Below are positions 16,610 to 27,571 of a DNA stretch of 64,000 nt, piece by piece. Origin of the DNA: G965213525 sp965213525. Its GTDB lineage: Bacteria > Actinomycetota > Acidimicrobiia > Acidimicrobiales > Poriferisodalaceae. The notes below the pieces were generated by a model. That model was not told where the DNA came from. It did not search any database and saw nothing but the letters and a program-made list of their open reading frames with translations. Location of the stretch: positions 3,246,514-3,310,513 of the forward strand of contig OZ243889.1 of NCBI GenBank assembly GCA_965213525.1. The letters run 5' to 3'. How positions within the stretch are numbered: the first letter of the stretch is position 1; each line of letters starts with the position of its first letter. Both the position numbers and the translations under genes were made by a program.

Positions 16610-17667
16610 GCGCTTCGGTGGACGGCGTCCCGGGCGGGCCGGTGCTGGTGGCCATGTCGGGCGGGGTGGACTCCTCGGTCGCTGCGGCCCTGCTCGTCGA
16701 CGAGGGCCATGAGGTCCTCGGCGTCACGATGCGGCTGTGGGGCGGGCCCGCCGATCAGGGGTGCTGCTCGGCGGCTGACGTCGACGACGCCCGCCGGGTC
16801 GCCCAGCAGCTCGGCATCGCCCACTTCGTCTTCGACTTCAGCGAGGACTTCGACCGCCACGTCGTCGACCCCTACGTCGCTGACCACGCCGCCGGGCGCA
16901 CCCCCAACCCGTGCGTCGAGTGCAACCGCCACCTCAAGTTCGACCGGCTGATCCGCCGGGCCGACGAGCTCGGCGTGCCCACCGTGGCGACCGGGCACCA
17001 CGCCCGCCTCGTCGACCGGGCGGGCCGCACGCGCCTGGCCCGGGGCACCGATGCGGCCAAGGACCAGTCCTACGTGCTGCACCCGGTGGCCCCCGAGGTG
17101 CTGGCGAGGTGCCGCTTCCCGGTCGGGACGCTCACCAAGTCCGAGGTGCGAGCACGGGCCGGCGCACTGGGCCTGCGCACGGCGGACAAGGCCGACAGCC
17201 AAGACGTGTGCTTCATCGGTTCTGCGGGGGGTCGTTCGGCCTTCCTGGGTGAGCGCATCGGCCGTCGCCCCGGCCGGGTGCTCGATGCCGCCGGTGCCGA
17301 GCTGCACGAGATCGACGACGTCCGCCTCGTCACCGTCGGCCAGCGTCGGGGGTTGGGCCTGGCCGGAGGGGCCGACCGACGCTTCGCCGTCGACGTCGAC
17401 ACCGCCGCCGGGACCGTCACCGTCGGTCCTGCAGACGACCTTGTCCGGCTGTCCATCGCGATCGACGGGCTCGTGTGGCACGAGGAGGTGCCAGAGGGGG
17501 CGACGGTGGGCGTGCAGACCTCGGCTCACGGCCGGGCGTGGCCGGCCCGGCGGGGCGAGGTGCCAGACGAGTTGGTGTGGACGACACCTCGTCCCCGTGT
17601 CGCGCCCGGCCAGAGCGTGGTCTGCTACGACGGCGACGTCGTGATCGGCTCGGGCCTTGCCGCCTGA
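16606..17667 (+). CDS. mnmA: tRNA-specific 2-thiouridylase
   Basis: 353 residues. MnmA activates U34 of tRNA Lys, Glu and Gln with ATP and installs the 2-thio group. The PP-loop AMSGGVDSSVAA is near residue 18. The two catalytic Cys are in NPCVECN (near residue 105) and in DVCFIG (near residue 202); the pair forms the persulfide relay. The GQRRGLGL block of the central domain and the C-terminal beta-barrel are present. It is coupled by a 4-nt overlap to the cysteine desulfurase. Convergent with the next gene. Confidence 0.93.
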   Translation: MSASVDGVPGGPVLVAMSGGVDSSVAAALLVDEGHEVLGVTMRLWGGPADQGCCSAADVDDARRVAQQLGIAHFVFDFSEDFDRHVVDPYVADHAAGRTPNPCVECNRHLKFDRLIRRADELGVPTVATGHHARLVDRAGRTRLARGTDAAKDQSYVLHPVAPEVLARCRFPVGTLTKSEVRARAGALGLRTADKADSQDVCFIGSAGGRSAFLGERIGRRPGRVLDAAGAELHEIDDVRLVTVGQRRGLGLAGGADRRFAVDVDTAAGTVTVGPADDLVRLSIAIDGLVWHEEVPEGATVGVQTSAHGRAWPARRGEVPDELVWTTPRPRVAPGQSVVCYDGDVVIGSGLAA

Positions 17668-17717
17668 ACCCTCGAACGGCTCGATGGCCCCCCGGGCGGG
17701 CCGGGGCGCGAGCGGTC

Positions 17718-18593
17718 TCAGGCGGGGGCGCCGACCACCAGGCCGTGGTCGCGCAACTCGACGAGGGCGCGCCCCGGGCGGGTCGGCGCCACCAGGAACG
17801 CCTCGGCGACCTCCAGGCGGTTGGCGTGTCGGCGGCCGACGACGGGCACGTAGCCGAGCGGCGCCCGCAACCTGATCTCCAGCGGCGCTCCGAGGGCACC
17901 CTGGGTGAGGTCGACGGCGTCGGTGCCGACGGGGGCGGCACCGATCGAGGCCACGGTGTCGCGGCGGCACAGCACGGCGTCGACGGTGCTCATCGGGTCG
18001 TGGATGACGACCCCACCGGGCACCAGCACCAACCAGCGCAACGCCAGGCGGTGCAGGGCTCGCACGGCGAGCACGGCCAGCGCCCCCCCGACGACCAGAG
18101 CGACCGCCCCGGCGACCCACGACCCGGCGGCCAGCCACAACACCCCGGCGACCGGACCGGCCACGGCGAGCGTCGCGGCCAGCGGCAGCGGGCCGACGAG
18201 CACCGGCCCGGGCACTCGCAGGGGGAGCCGTCGCTCGGGACCGTAGGAGGAGGCGTCGATGAGCTCCTCGCCGGTGACCGCCAGACCAGCGACCGCCGCT
18301 GCGGTCACCGTCGCGGCCAAGGCGAGCGGGTCGGGTTCGTCGACGACCGCCGCCCAGATCGCTGCGGCCACCCCGGCGGGGGCGAGGAGGCGCACGGCGG
18401 TGAGGCCCCACGACCCGGCGACGAGTGATCCGAGCAGGGCGGTGGCCCACAGCACCCACACGAGGACCACCGAGGTGCGCCGGACGGGGTCGTTGGCCTC
18501 GGTCAGGGCATCGCCGACCGCGCCGGCCATGGCCGGGCCGCTGACGAAGACGGCGATGCGCAGCACCAGGGTCGCCGGTCGAGCGATGCGCAT
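17718..18593 (-). CDS. Polytopic membrane protein with C-terminal soluble domain (hypothetical)
   Basis: 291 residues. About seven hydrophobic segments occupy residues 5-190 (for example VLVWVLWATALLGSLVAG and VLWLAAGSWVAGAVALVVGGALAVLAV). They are followed by a soluble part with strands (WLVLVPGGVVIHDPM, EIRLRAPLGYVP) that resembles a PH-like fold. The C-terminal 'ALVELRDHGLVVGAPA' also looks strand-like. No family assigned with certainty. A TAGCGT box ends 9 bp before the ATG, so it is probably leaderless and divergent from ligA. Confidence 0.7.
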   Translation of the reverse strand: MRIARPATLVLRIAVFVSGPAMAGAVGDALTEANDPVRRTSVVLVWVLWATALLGSLVAGSWGLTAVRLLAPAGVAAAIWAAVVDEPDPLALAATVTAAAVAGLAVTGEELIDASSYGPERRLPLRVPGPVLVGPLPLAATLAVAGPVAGVLWLAAGSWVAGAVALVVGGALAVLAVRALHRLALRWLVLVPGGVVIHDPMSTVDAVLCRRDTVASIGAAPVGTDAVDLTQGALGAPLEIRLRAPLGYVPVVGRRHANRLEVAEAFLVAPTRPGRALVELRDHGLVVGAPA

Positions 18594-18602
18594 CGGCGGT
18601 CG

Positions 18603-18608
18603 ACGCTA
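18603..18608 (-). promoter_or_regulatory. -10 element TAGCGT for the membrane-protein gene
   Basis: Read on the minus strand, TAGCGT is separated by 9 nt from the ATG at 18593. It is back to back with the ligA promoter. Confidence 0.45.
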
Positions 18609-18649
18609 CCGCCGGCGTCGGCGGCCCGCCCGCTGCGGGGACCTGGCCC

Positions 18650-18655
18650 TACGCT
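18650..18655 (+). promoter_or_regulatory. -10 element TACGCT for ligA
   Basis: TACGCT, then 9 nt, then GTG 18665; this supports the long form of LigA as a leaderless transcript. Confidence 0.5.
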
Positions 18656-18664
18656 CGTCGAACC

Positions 18665-20860
18665 GTGCCAGCGCCCACCGCCGCCCCCGACCCCGACGAG
18701 CCACCAGCAGCGGCGGCGGCAGAGCGCCCCGCCCCTGCGGCCTCGACCGAGGTCGACGAGGTGATGCGTGCCCGGGCGGACTCGTTGCGGGCCGAGATCG
18801 CCGTCCACGACCGGGCGTACCACCTCGACGACGCCCCGACGATCCCCGACGCCGAGTACGACGCCCTGGTACGTGAGCTGCTCGAGCTGGAGGCCGCCCA
18901 CCCGGGCCTGCGAGCGGAGGACTCACCGACGACCAAGGTCGGTGGCGGGCTCGTCGGGGCGGCCTTCGCCCAGGTCACCCACGAGGTGCCGATGCTGGGC
19001 CTCGACAACGTCTTCGCCGCCGAGGACCTGGTGGCGTGGGCCGAGCGGGTCGGCCGCCACCTCGCCGGGGACACCGAGGCCCCGCCGGTGCGCTGGGTCT
19101 GCGAGCTGAAGTTCGACGGCCTGGCCGTGTCGGTGCGCTACGAGGGCGGTCGCCTCGTCCGCGCCGCCACCCGGGGCGACGGTCGCACGGGTGAGGACGT
19201 CACCGCCAACGTCGCCACCATCGTCGAGCTGCCCGAGCGCCTCGGCCCCGACGCTCCCGAGCTCGTCGAGGTGCGCGGCGAGATCTACCTGCCGGTGTCG
19301 ACCTTCGAGGCGCTCAACGCCGCCCAGGAGGCCGCCGGCCTGCCCCGCTACGCCAACCCCCGCAACACCGCGGCGGGATCGCTGCGCCAGAAGGACCCGT
19401 CGGTGACGGCGTCACGGGGTCTGCGCTTCTGGTCTTACCAACTGGGTGCGCTGGAGGGGGCCGAGGCGCCGCCGAGCCACCTGTCCACGCTGGGGTGGCT
19501 GGGCGAGCTCGGCTTCCCCGTCGCCCCCGACGTCGCGGCCTTCGACGACATCGAGGCGGTCTGCTCCTGGATCGCCGACCGCCAGGCCCACCGCCACGAC
19601 CTCGACTACGAGACCGACGGCGTGGTGGTCAAGGTCGACGACCGCGATCAGCGACGCCGCCTCGGGGCCACGGCGCGGGCGCCCCGGTGGGCCATCGCCT
19701 ACAAGTTCCCGCCCGAGGAGCGCACCACGTCGCTGCGCGACATCGAGATCTCGGTGGGGCGCACCGGGCGGGTGACGCCCTTCGCCCGGCTCGTGCCCGT
19801 CGTGGTCGCTGGTTCGACGGTCGGGGTGGCGACGCTGCACAACGAGGACCAGGTGCGGATGAAGGACGTCCGTCCCGGTGACACCGTCGTGGTGCGCAAG
19901 GCCGGCGACGTGATCCCCGAGGTGCTCGGCCCGGTGCTCGCCCAGCGGCCCGAGGGCACCGAGCCCTGGACGTTCCCGTCGACCTGCCCCTGCCCGCTCG
20001 CCTCGACCCTGGCCCGGGCCGAGGGCGACGCCAACACCTACTGCGTCGTGGAGGAGTGGCGGTGCCCCGAGCGTCGCTGGCAGTCGATCGCCCACTTCGG
20101 CTCGCGCACCGCCATGGACATCGACGGCCTCGGGGAGCGCACCGTGGTGCTGCTGCACGACGCCGGGAACGTGGCCGACGCCGGTGACCTCTACCGCCTC
20201 GGGGTCGATGACCTCCTCGCCTTCGAGGGCTTCGGCCAGGTCTCGGCCAGCAACCTCATCGCCGCCATCGACGCCAGCCGGGACCGGCCCCTCGACCGCC
20301 TGCTGTTCGCGCTGAACATCGAGCACCTGGGCCCGACCGGCGCCGAGCTGATCGCCAACCGGCTCCGCACGCTCGACGCCATCGCCGCCGCCTCCGAGGA
20401 CGACATCGCCGCCATCGACGGGATCGGCCCGACCATCGCCCGCAGCGTGGCGGCCTGGTTCAGCGCCGACGAGCACCGGGCGCTCGTGGACAAGCTCCGG
20501 GTCGGCGGCGTGCGCCTCGACCGGGTGGACACCCCCGAGCTCGCACCCGTGCTCGCCGGCATGGCCGTCGTCATCACCGGCACCCTCGAGGGCTACAGCC
20601 GCGACCAGGCGGCCCGCGCCGTCAAGGCCCGGGGGGGCACCGCCCCGTCGTCGGTGTCCAAGCGGACCGCGGCGGTGGTGGCCGGGGCTGAGCCGGGGGC
20701 AGCCAAGATCATCAAGGCCGAGCAGCTGGGCGTGCCGATCATCGACGAGGCCACCTTCGAGACCCTCCTCGCCACCGGCGAGCTGCCCCCGCCAGCTGAC
20801 CACGCCCCCGGGGTCGAACCGGCCGCCGTAGCCGACGCCGCGACCGATCCCCCCGCCTGA
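18665..20860 (+). CDS. ligA: NAD-dependent DNA ligase
   Basis: 731-residue LigA, which seals nicks in replication and repair using NAD. The adenylation-domain nucleophile is in CELKFDG, about Lys149. The Ia block HDRAYHLDDAPTIPDAEYD, the nucleotidyltransferase motifs, OB fold, HhH region (LLAFEGFGQVSASNLI) and a C-terminal BRCT domain (from about residue 635) are all present. An Ala/Pro-rich N-terminal tail of about 35 residues precedes the domain; ATG 18764 would remove it. The zinc-finger cysteines are C441, C443, C460 and C467, with C-x1-C and C-x6-C spacing rather than the usual C-x2-C and C-x5-C. The last 25 residues are Ala/Pro-rich. Confidence 0.94.
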   Translation: MPAPTAAPDPDEPPAAAAAERPAPAASTEVDEVMRARADSLRAEIAVHDRAYHLDDAPTIPDAEYDALVRELLELEAAHPGLRAEDSPTTKVGGGLVGAAFAQVTHEVPMLGLDNVFAAEDLVAWAERVGRHLAGDTEAPPVRWVCELKFDGLAVSVRYEGGRLVRAATRGDGRTGEDVTANVATIVELPERLGPDAPELVEVRGEIYLPVSTFEALNAAQEAAGLPRYANPRNTAAGSLRQKDPSVTASRGLRFWSYQLGALEGAEAPPSHLSTLGWLGELGFPVAPDVAAFDDIEAVCSWIADRQAHRHDLDYETDGVVVKVDDRDQRRRLGATARAPRWAIAYKFPPEERTTSLRDIEISVGRTGRVTPFARLVPVVVAGSTVGVATLHNEDQVRMKDVRPGDTVVVRKAGDVIPEVLGPVLAQRPEGTEPWTFPSTCPCPLASTLARAEGDANTYCVVEEWRCPERRWQSIAHFGSRTAMDIDGLGERTVVLLHDAGNVADAGDLYRLGVDDLLAFEGFGQVSASNLIAAIDASRDRPLDRLLFALNIEHLGPTGAELIANRLRTLDAIAAASEDDIAAIDGIGPTIARSVAAWFSADEHRALVDKLRVGGVRLDRVDTPELAPVLAGMAVVITGTLEGYSRDQAARAVKARGGTAPSSVSKRTAAVVAGAEPGAAKIIKAEQLGVPIIDEATFETLLATGELPPPADHAPGVEPAAVADAATDPPA

Positions 20861-20915
20861 ACGCAACCGGGAGGACGGTGCCGCACGATCGGGTTCCGCC
20901 GCTCAGGCTCCACGG

Positions 20916-21451
20916 TCAGTCGGCGTGCCGTTCGAGCTCCGCACGTGGTGCGGCGTAGACGAACGACACGGATTCATCCGCCGGGTGGCACTCGCCCCGC
21001 CGAGCGAAGCCGGCTCGCTCGAGTGAACGCCACGAGGCTGTGTTCCTCTGGTCCGGAGTTGCGACGCAGATGGCCGTCGACGGGTGCTGGTCCAACGCGT
21101 GAGCGCCGAACGCCCTCAGGACTCGGGGAGCGAGACCGAGACCGCGATGCGTCCCGGCGATGAGGTAGTCGATCCCGACCGCATCGGGGATGCCGACGCA
21201 GGCGTCGTGCTCCGGTGGTCGACGTGGCGGTAGCACTGGAACAGGCCACTCGGTGAGGAGTCGATCTCCGCGATCCACATCGAGGTGGGCTCGCGTCCTT
21301 CGATCCGGGGCCGGTACGTGGACTCGACGTGGTCGATGTCGACAGGTTGCCCCCACCAGCGGGCGACGGCCGGCTCTGCGAACCACCGGACGAGGCCGGG
21401 GAAGTCGTCGGCCGCAAGCGGCCGGAACGCGACCGTCACCACGGGGCCCAC
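20916..21451 (-). pseudogene. GNAT acetyltransferase split by a single-base frameshift
   Basis: The N-terminal half reads from GTG 21451 (or the GTG 9 nt in): FRPLAADDFPGLVRWFAEPAV and on to FQCYRHVDH. The C-terminal half continues in another frame from PEHDACVGIPDAVGIDYL through the acetyl-CoA site region (HRGLGLAPRVLRAF) to RNTASWRSLERAGF, ending at 20916. Together they make a normal-length GNAT of the AAC(6')-like group that acetylates small amines. The join needs one extra C in the CACCGG tract at about 21214-21217, as if one base were lost from a C run. Either the gene is broken or the base call is wrong. Codon use is less GC-biased than in neighbours, which may mean recent acquisition. 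Confidence 0.75.
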
Positions 21452-21547
21452 CGTGCCACGACGGGGACGAGGCGGGTGCGGTGCCGGGTGCAGGCGCCGT
21501 GACGACCGGTCGTGTCGAACAGCGCTCGCCCGGCCACGGTGCGCCGC

Positions 21548-22003
21548 TCAGGTGGCGGTGAAGCACCACGATTCGACGCCCCGCTCGTCGTCGGCGCCCT
21601 CGATGCGGGTGAGGTAGGCGGTCACGCACACCTGACCTTGGGGGAACACCTCGATGACCTTGCCCTGACCGGGGTCGTACAGCACCCGGCCGAGGCCGTC
21701 CTCGACCCGCCCGAGATCGGGCTGGAAGCCCTCGAGCTGATCACGGGGGATCTGGGTGCGGTTGATCTCCAGCTCGGCGGTCCAACCCAGCTCGAGATCG
21801 ACGCCCACCATCGCTTGGCGCACCGTCTGGGACCCGGCCTCGGGGATGCGCTCCTCCACCGCCGGGTGACGGGCGCTGCCGGTGCCCTCGGTGTCGGCTG
21901 TCAGCCCGGCCACTCCGAACAGGGCGACCACCGCCACGACTGCGCCCCCGACGAAGATCCGACGACGCCACGACCAGCTCGGACCCTTGGGATGATCGGC
22001 CAC
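21548..22003 (-). CDS. Membrane-anchored protein, hypothetical
   Basis: 151 residues: a short basic cytoplasmic N-terminus (HPKGPSWSWRRR), one helix (IFVGGAVVAVVALFGVAGL) and an extracytoplasmic domain of about 115 residues. That domain has a pair of Cys (GQVCVTAYL and ESWCFTAT) that could form a disulfide. No family recognised. The start is GTG 22003; coding bias ends there. It is divergent from the PASTA kinase gene with 117 bp between them, so a link to envelope signalling is possible but unproven. Confidence 0.65.
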   Translation of the reverse strand: MADHPKGPSWSWRRRIFVGGAVVAVVALFGVAGLTADTEGTGSARHPAVEERIPEAGSQTVRQAMVGVDLELGWTAELEINRTQIPRDQLEGFQPDLGRVEDGLGRVLYDPGQGKVIEVFPQGQVCVTAYLTRIEGADDERGVESWCFTAT

Positions 22004-22107
22004 GCACCCAGCCTGCCAGGACCGCGGCCGCTGTCCCACCCCGGCGCGCCGTCCCGCTCGCGCCGTTACCCGCCCGTGTGCTCCGCGTCCCAAACGTGGT
22101 CGACAGC

Positions 22108-22113
22108 TAGCGT
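22108..22113 (+). promoter_or_regulatory. -10 element TAGCGT for the PASTA kinase gene
   Basis: TAGCGT followed by 7 nt and GTG 22121, a leaderless arrangement that decides this start. Confidence 0.5.
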
Positions 22114-22120
22114 CGTCGAG

Positions 22121-24087
<1,967 letters not shown>

Positions 24088-24091
<4 letters not shown>

Positions 24092-24504
24092 CCGAGCGTC
24101 AGCGCCCCCCCACCGTCGAGGAGCGGTTCCTCGTCGAGCTGAACGAACTGCGCATCCGGCCCGAGGCGGTGCAGCGACGCCCCATGATTGCCCGCTTCCG
24201 GGCCCGCCGATACTCCGGCGGGCCCGGCGGCACCGACCTGTCCTCGGGCACGATCATCCCGACCCGGGATGCGGTGATGGTCTACCTGTGGCCCGTCGAC
24301 GCCGATCCGGGCTCTCGCCCGGTGCTCACCGCCCACATGGTCGCCGACCCCGGGGGGTGCTGGGGCGACCTCGACCAGCCGGCGCCGGTCATGGTCTCGG
24401 GCCGGCTCGCCAAGGGCTCGGCCCTGGCCGTCGAGACCGACCGGTGCCGCCTCGAGAGCCTCCAGCCGGCCAAGCGGTGGGCCTGGCGGGCACCCCGTCG
24501 CTGA
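24088..24504 (+). CDS. Hypothetical protein translationally coupled to the kinase
   Basis: 138 residues, start GTG 24088 overlapping the kinase stop. A charged N-terminal segment (VEERFLVELNELRIRPEAVQRR) is followed by a mostly beta domain (IIPTRDAVMVYLWPVD, VLTAHMVADPGG, APVMVSGRLAKGSALAVE) and a basic C-terminus (KRWAWRAPRR). There are no membrane helices. Third-position G/C is high, so it is a real gene. I do not recognise the family. The overlap suggests it is made in step with the kinase. Confidence 0.65.
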
Positions 24505-24533
24505 GACCCCGGCGCCAGGCGGGCGGAGGGGCC

Positions 24534-25607
24534 TCAGGCGGCGGTGGCCAGCTCGCAGACCAGCGAGACGAGATCGTCGGGTCGCTCGAAGGGCACGATG
24601 TGACCGCAGCCCTCGAGCAGCTCGAGCCGGGAGGCGGGGAGGGCGGCGGCCAGCTCACGACTCGCCGCCGGGGGCGTGAGACGGTCACGGTCACCGCAGA
24701 TGACCAGGGCCGGCAGGTCGACCGAGCGCAGCCGGTCGCGCAGATCGAAGTCGCTGATCGCTGACCCTGCGCCCAGCACCGTCGAGGTCGGGCAGTCCAG
24801 GAACATCTCGCGAGAGCGCTGGATCATCGACGGGGTGACGCGGTCACCGAACACCCGTGTGGTCAGGGCGATCGAGATGGACGTCTCGAGGGTGCGATAC
24901 CGCTCGTAGGCCGCCGACTGCAACATGCGGGCGACCATGGTGGCGCCGGGGAGGGAGCGGTTGTTGGCCAAGGTCGACAACAGCACCAACCCCCTCACCC
25001 TGGTGGCGCACACCTCGGGGTGGGCGATGGCCAGCAACTGCGCCCCGATGCCGCCCATCGAGTGCCCGAGGACGGTGACGTCGTGCAGGTCGAGCTGCTC
25101 GAGCACGGCGGCCAGGTCAGCGCCGAGCAGATCGAGATCGAACCCGAGCGACCCGACGGTCGACTCGCCGTGGCCGCGCTGGTCGAACATGACCAGGCGC
25201 CAGCCGTTGTCGGCCAGGGGCCCCCGCACCAGGTCCCAGGTGCGCAGGTCGGCGGTCCACCCGTGGGCGAGCACCAGCGTCTGGGGCCCGTCGCCGCACG
25301 TGATCGTGGCCAGCTGGGCGCCGTCGGCGGTCACGACCGTCCGCTCGACACCGTCTGGTCGCACCAACCGGGACATGGGGGTGGGGTCAGGGATCGCTCG
25401 CAGGGCTCTGACCCGCCGGCGGGCGACGATGGTGCCGGCCCCGACGGTGACGAGCGTGGCCCCCGCCGCTGATCCGGCCACCGCACCGGCGAGCAGACCT
25501 GCGGCGACTCGTCGCCGACGAACGCGCCGCCGGGTGCTCACACGGCGGCGCGCCCCCACGACCCGTCCGAGCGCCGACGGGCGCCCCACGCGGCCACGGC
25601 GGCTCAC
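24534..25607 (-). CDS. Alpha/beta hydrolase with N-terminal membrane anchor
   Basis: 357 residues. The basic N-terminus (RRRVSTRRRVRRRR) and a hydrophobic segment (AGLLAGAVAGSAAGATLVTV) precede an alpha/beta hydrolase fold. The nucleophile elbow is GHSMGG, the oxyanion loop LAHGWTADLRTWD, the acid in ICGDRDRL and the final His in GCGHIVPFERP. The full triad argues for an active esterase or lipase on the inner membrane face. The start GTG 25607 overlaps the dxs stop (GTGA), so it is coupled to dxs. The substrate is unknown. Confidence 0.8.
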   Translation of the reverse strand: MSRRGRVGRPSALGRVVGARRRVSTRRRVRRRRVAAGLLAGAVAGSAAGATLVTVGAGTIVARRRVRALRAIPDPTPMSRLVRPDGVERTVVTADGAQLATITCGDGPQTLVLAHGWTADLRTWDLVRGPLADNGWRLVMFDQRGHGESTVGSLGFDLDLLGADLAAVLEQLDLHDVTVLGHSMGGIGAQLLAIAHPEVCATRVRGLVLLSTLANNRSLPGATMVARMLQSAAYERYRTLETSISIALTTRVFGDRVTPSMIQRSREMFLDCPTSTVLGAGSAISDFDLRDRLRSVDLPALVICGDRDRLTPPAASRELAAALPASRLELLEGCGHIVPFERPDDLVSLVCELATAA

Positions 25608-27487
25608 CGGTTCGAGTCGCGAGCTTGGAGCGCCTTGAACGTCTCGGCGGCGATGCCGGCTGCGTCGAGACCGAGCTCGGCGTGCAGGACCGCTGGCGTG
25701 CCGTGGGCGACGAACTCGGTGGGCAGACCGAGCGGGAGCACGTGGGGTCGTGCCCGTGCCCGAGACACCTCGCGGCGGGCCATGGCGTCGAGGACGGCCG
25801 AACCGAACCCGCCCTCTCTCAACCCGTCCTCGACGGTGACCACCAGATCGTGCTCTGCGGCCGCTTCGATCAGCGCCGGATCGAGTGGCCGCAGCACCCG
25901 GGCGTCCCACACGCTGCACTCGACGCCCTGGTCGAGGAGCGACTCGGCGGCTTCGGCGCAACGCCACACCATCGGTCCGACGCCGATCAGCATGGCGTCG
26001 GCGCCCTCGCGCAGCTGGCGCGACCGGAGGCCCTCGCCGGTCTCTGGTGAGCGGGGGGCGCCGCCACGGGGCCAGCGAAGCGCGCTCGGCCCGTCGGTGA
26101 CGTCCAGGGCGGTGTCGAGCATCACCTCGACCTCGTCGTAGGACGACGGCGCCAGGATCGTCATGCCGGGCACCCTCGACAGCAGCGCCAGGTCGAACAT
26201 CCCGTGGTGGGACGGCCCGTCGGGACCGGTGAGGCCGGCCCGGTCGAGGCAGAACACCACCGGCAGGCGGTGCAGCCCCACATCGAACAACGCCTGGTCG
26301 ACCGCCCGGGTCAAGAACGTCGAGTAGAGGGCCACGACGGGGCGCAGGCCGCCCATGGCCATGCCCGCCGCTGCGGTGACGGCGTGCTGCTCGGCGATGC
26401 CGACGTCGATGCAGCGGTCGCCGAAGCGGGCCTCGAAGGGCAACAGGCCGGTCGAGCCGGGCATGGCGGCGGTGATGGCCATGACCTCGGGCCGACGTTC
26501 CCCCTGGTCGACCAGGGCGTGGCTGAACGCTGCGGTGAAGTCCGGACCCTTCGCCGGCCCGCGCCCGACGCCGGTGGCCGGGTCGAACAGGCCGGTGTCG
26601 TGGAGGCGCTTCTCCTCGTCGGCCAGGGCCGGCTCGTAACCTCGGCCCTTCTGGGTGAGGACGTGCACGACGATCGGTCCGTCGTGGCGAGCGGCCCGGG
26701 TGAGGGCCCGTTCCAGGCCGGGTACGTCGTGCCCGTCGAAGGGGCCGACGTAGCGGACGCCGAGGGTCTCGAAGAACTCCGGCGGCTCGAACATCTCCCG
26801 GGCGCCGGCGGCCGCGCTGGCCAGGCCCCGGTTCACGAGACGCCCGAGGGGCAGACGGGAGATCATCCGCTCGGCCCGACGACGGTTGCGCACGTAGCGC
26901 GGATCGAGGCGCAGCTGCGCGACGTTGGACGACAACCGTCCGACGGTCGGCGCGTAGGAACGACCGTTGTCGTTCAGGACGATCACGCACCGGGTCTTGC
27001 GGTACCCGATGTTGTTCAGCGCCTCGTAGGCCATGCCCCCGGTCATCGAGCCGTCGCCGATGACCGCCACGACGTGGCGATCGGACTCCCCGCGCTGGGC
27101 GAGTGCGGTGGCGAGGCCGTCGGCCCAGCTGAGGCTGGTCGAGGCGTGGGAGTTCTCGACCCAGTCGTGCTCGGACTCGGCCCGTGACGGGTAGCCCGTG
27201 AGCCCGCCGGCCTGGCGGAGCGAGTCGAAGGCGTCCCGGCGTCCGGTGAGCAGCTTGTGGCCGTAGGACTGGTGCCCGGTGTCCCACACGATGATGTCGC
27301 GGGGCGAGGCGAAGACCCGGTGGATGGCCAGGGTCAGCTCGACGGCGCCGAGGTTCGAGCCCAGGTGGCCACCGGTGCGGGCCACCGCCTCGACGATGAA
27401 CGCCCGCATCTCGGCCGCGAGCTGTTCGAGCTGCCCGTGGTCGAGTGACCGGAGGTCCTCGGGACGGGTGATCTGCTCGAGCAGCAT
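25604..27487 (-). CDS. dxs: 1-deoxy-D-xylulose-5-phosphate synthase
   Basis: 627-residue thiamine-diphosphate enzyme that joins pyruvate and glyceraldehyde 3-phosphate, the first step of the MEP isoprenoid pathway. The TPP-binding block begins GDGSMTGGMAYEALNN near residue 142, and GGHLGSNLGAVELT near the N-terminus is diagnostic. The pyrimidine domain has the FDVGIAEQHAVT-type motif (IDVGIAEQHAVTAAAG). Start ATG 27487 has a GGAGG ribosome site in its leader and a TACGGT box further upstream (about 27518-27523). The downstream hydrolase gene overlaps by 4 nt. Confidence 0.95.
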   Translation of the reverse strand: MLLEQITRPEDLRSLDHGQLEQLAAEMRAFIVEAVARTGGHLGSNLGAVELTLAIHRVFASPRDIIVWDTGHQSYGHKLLTGRRDAFDSLRQAGGLTGYPSRAESEHDWVENSHASTSLSWADGLATALAQRGESDRHVVAVIGDGSMTGGMAYEALNNIGYRKTRCVIVLNDNGRSYAPTVGRLSSNVAQLRLDPRYVRNRRRAERMISRLPLGRLVNRGLASAAAGAREMFEPPEFFETLGVRYVGPFDGHDVPGLERALTRAARHDGPIVVHVLTQKGRGYEPALADEEKRLHDTGLFDPATGVGRGPAKGPDFTAAFSHALVDQGERRPEVMAITAAMPGSTGLLPFEARFGDRCIDVGIAEQHAVTAAAGMAMGGLRPVVALYSTFLTRAVDQALFDVGLHRLPVVFCLDRAGLTGPDGPSHHGMFDLALLSRVPGMTILAPSSYDEVEVMLDTALDVTDGPSALRWPRGGAPRSPETGEGLRSRQLREGADAMLIGVGPMVWRCAEAAESLLDQGVECSVWDARVLRPLDPALIEAAAEHDLVVTVEDGLREGGFGSAVLDAMARREVSRARARPHVLPLGLPTEFVAHGTPAVLHAELGLDAAGIAAETFKALQARDSNR

Positions 27488-27571
27488 CGATGGGCAGCCT
27501 CCGAGACGCCAGCTGGAACACCGTACCGCCAGGCTACGAGCCTCAGGCGTCCCGCACCGAACCAGGCGCCG

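Noticed and set aside
24534..27521. One 995-codon minus-strand protein
   Set aside because: The frame runs through dxs in the wrong register; only the part from GTG 25607 encodes the hydrolase.
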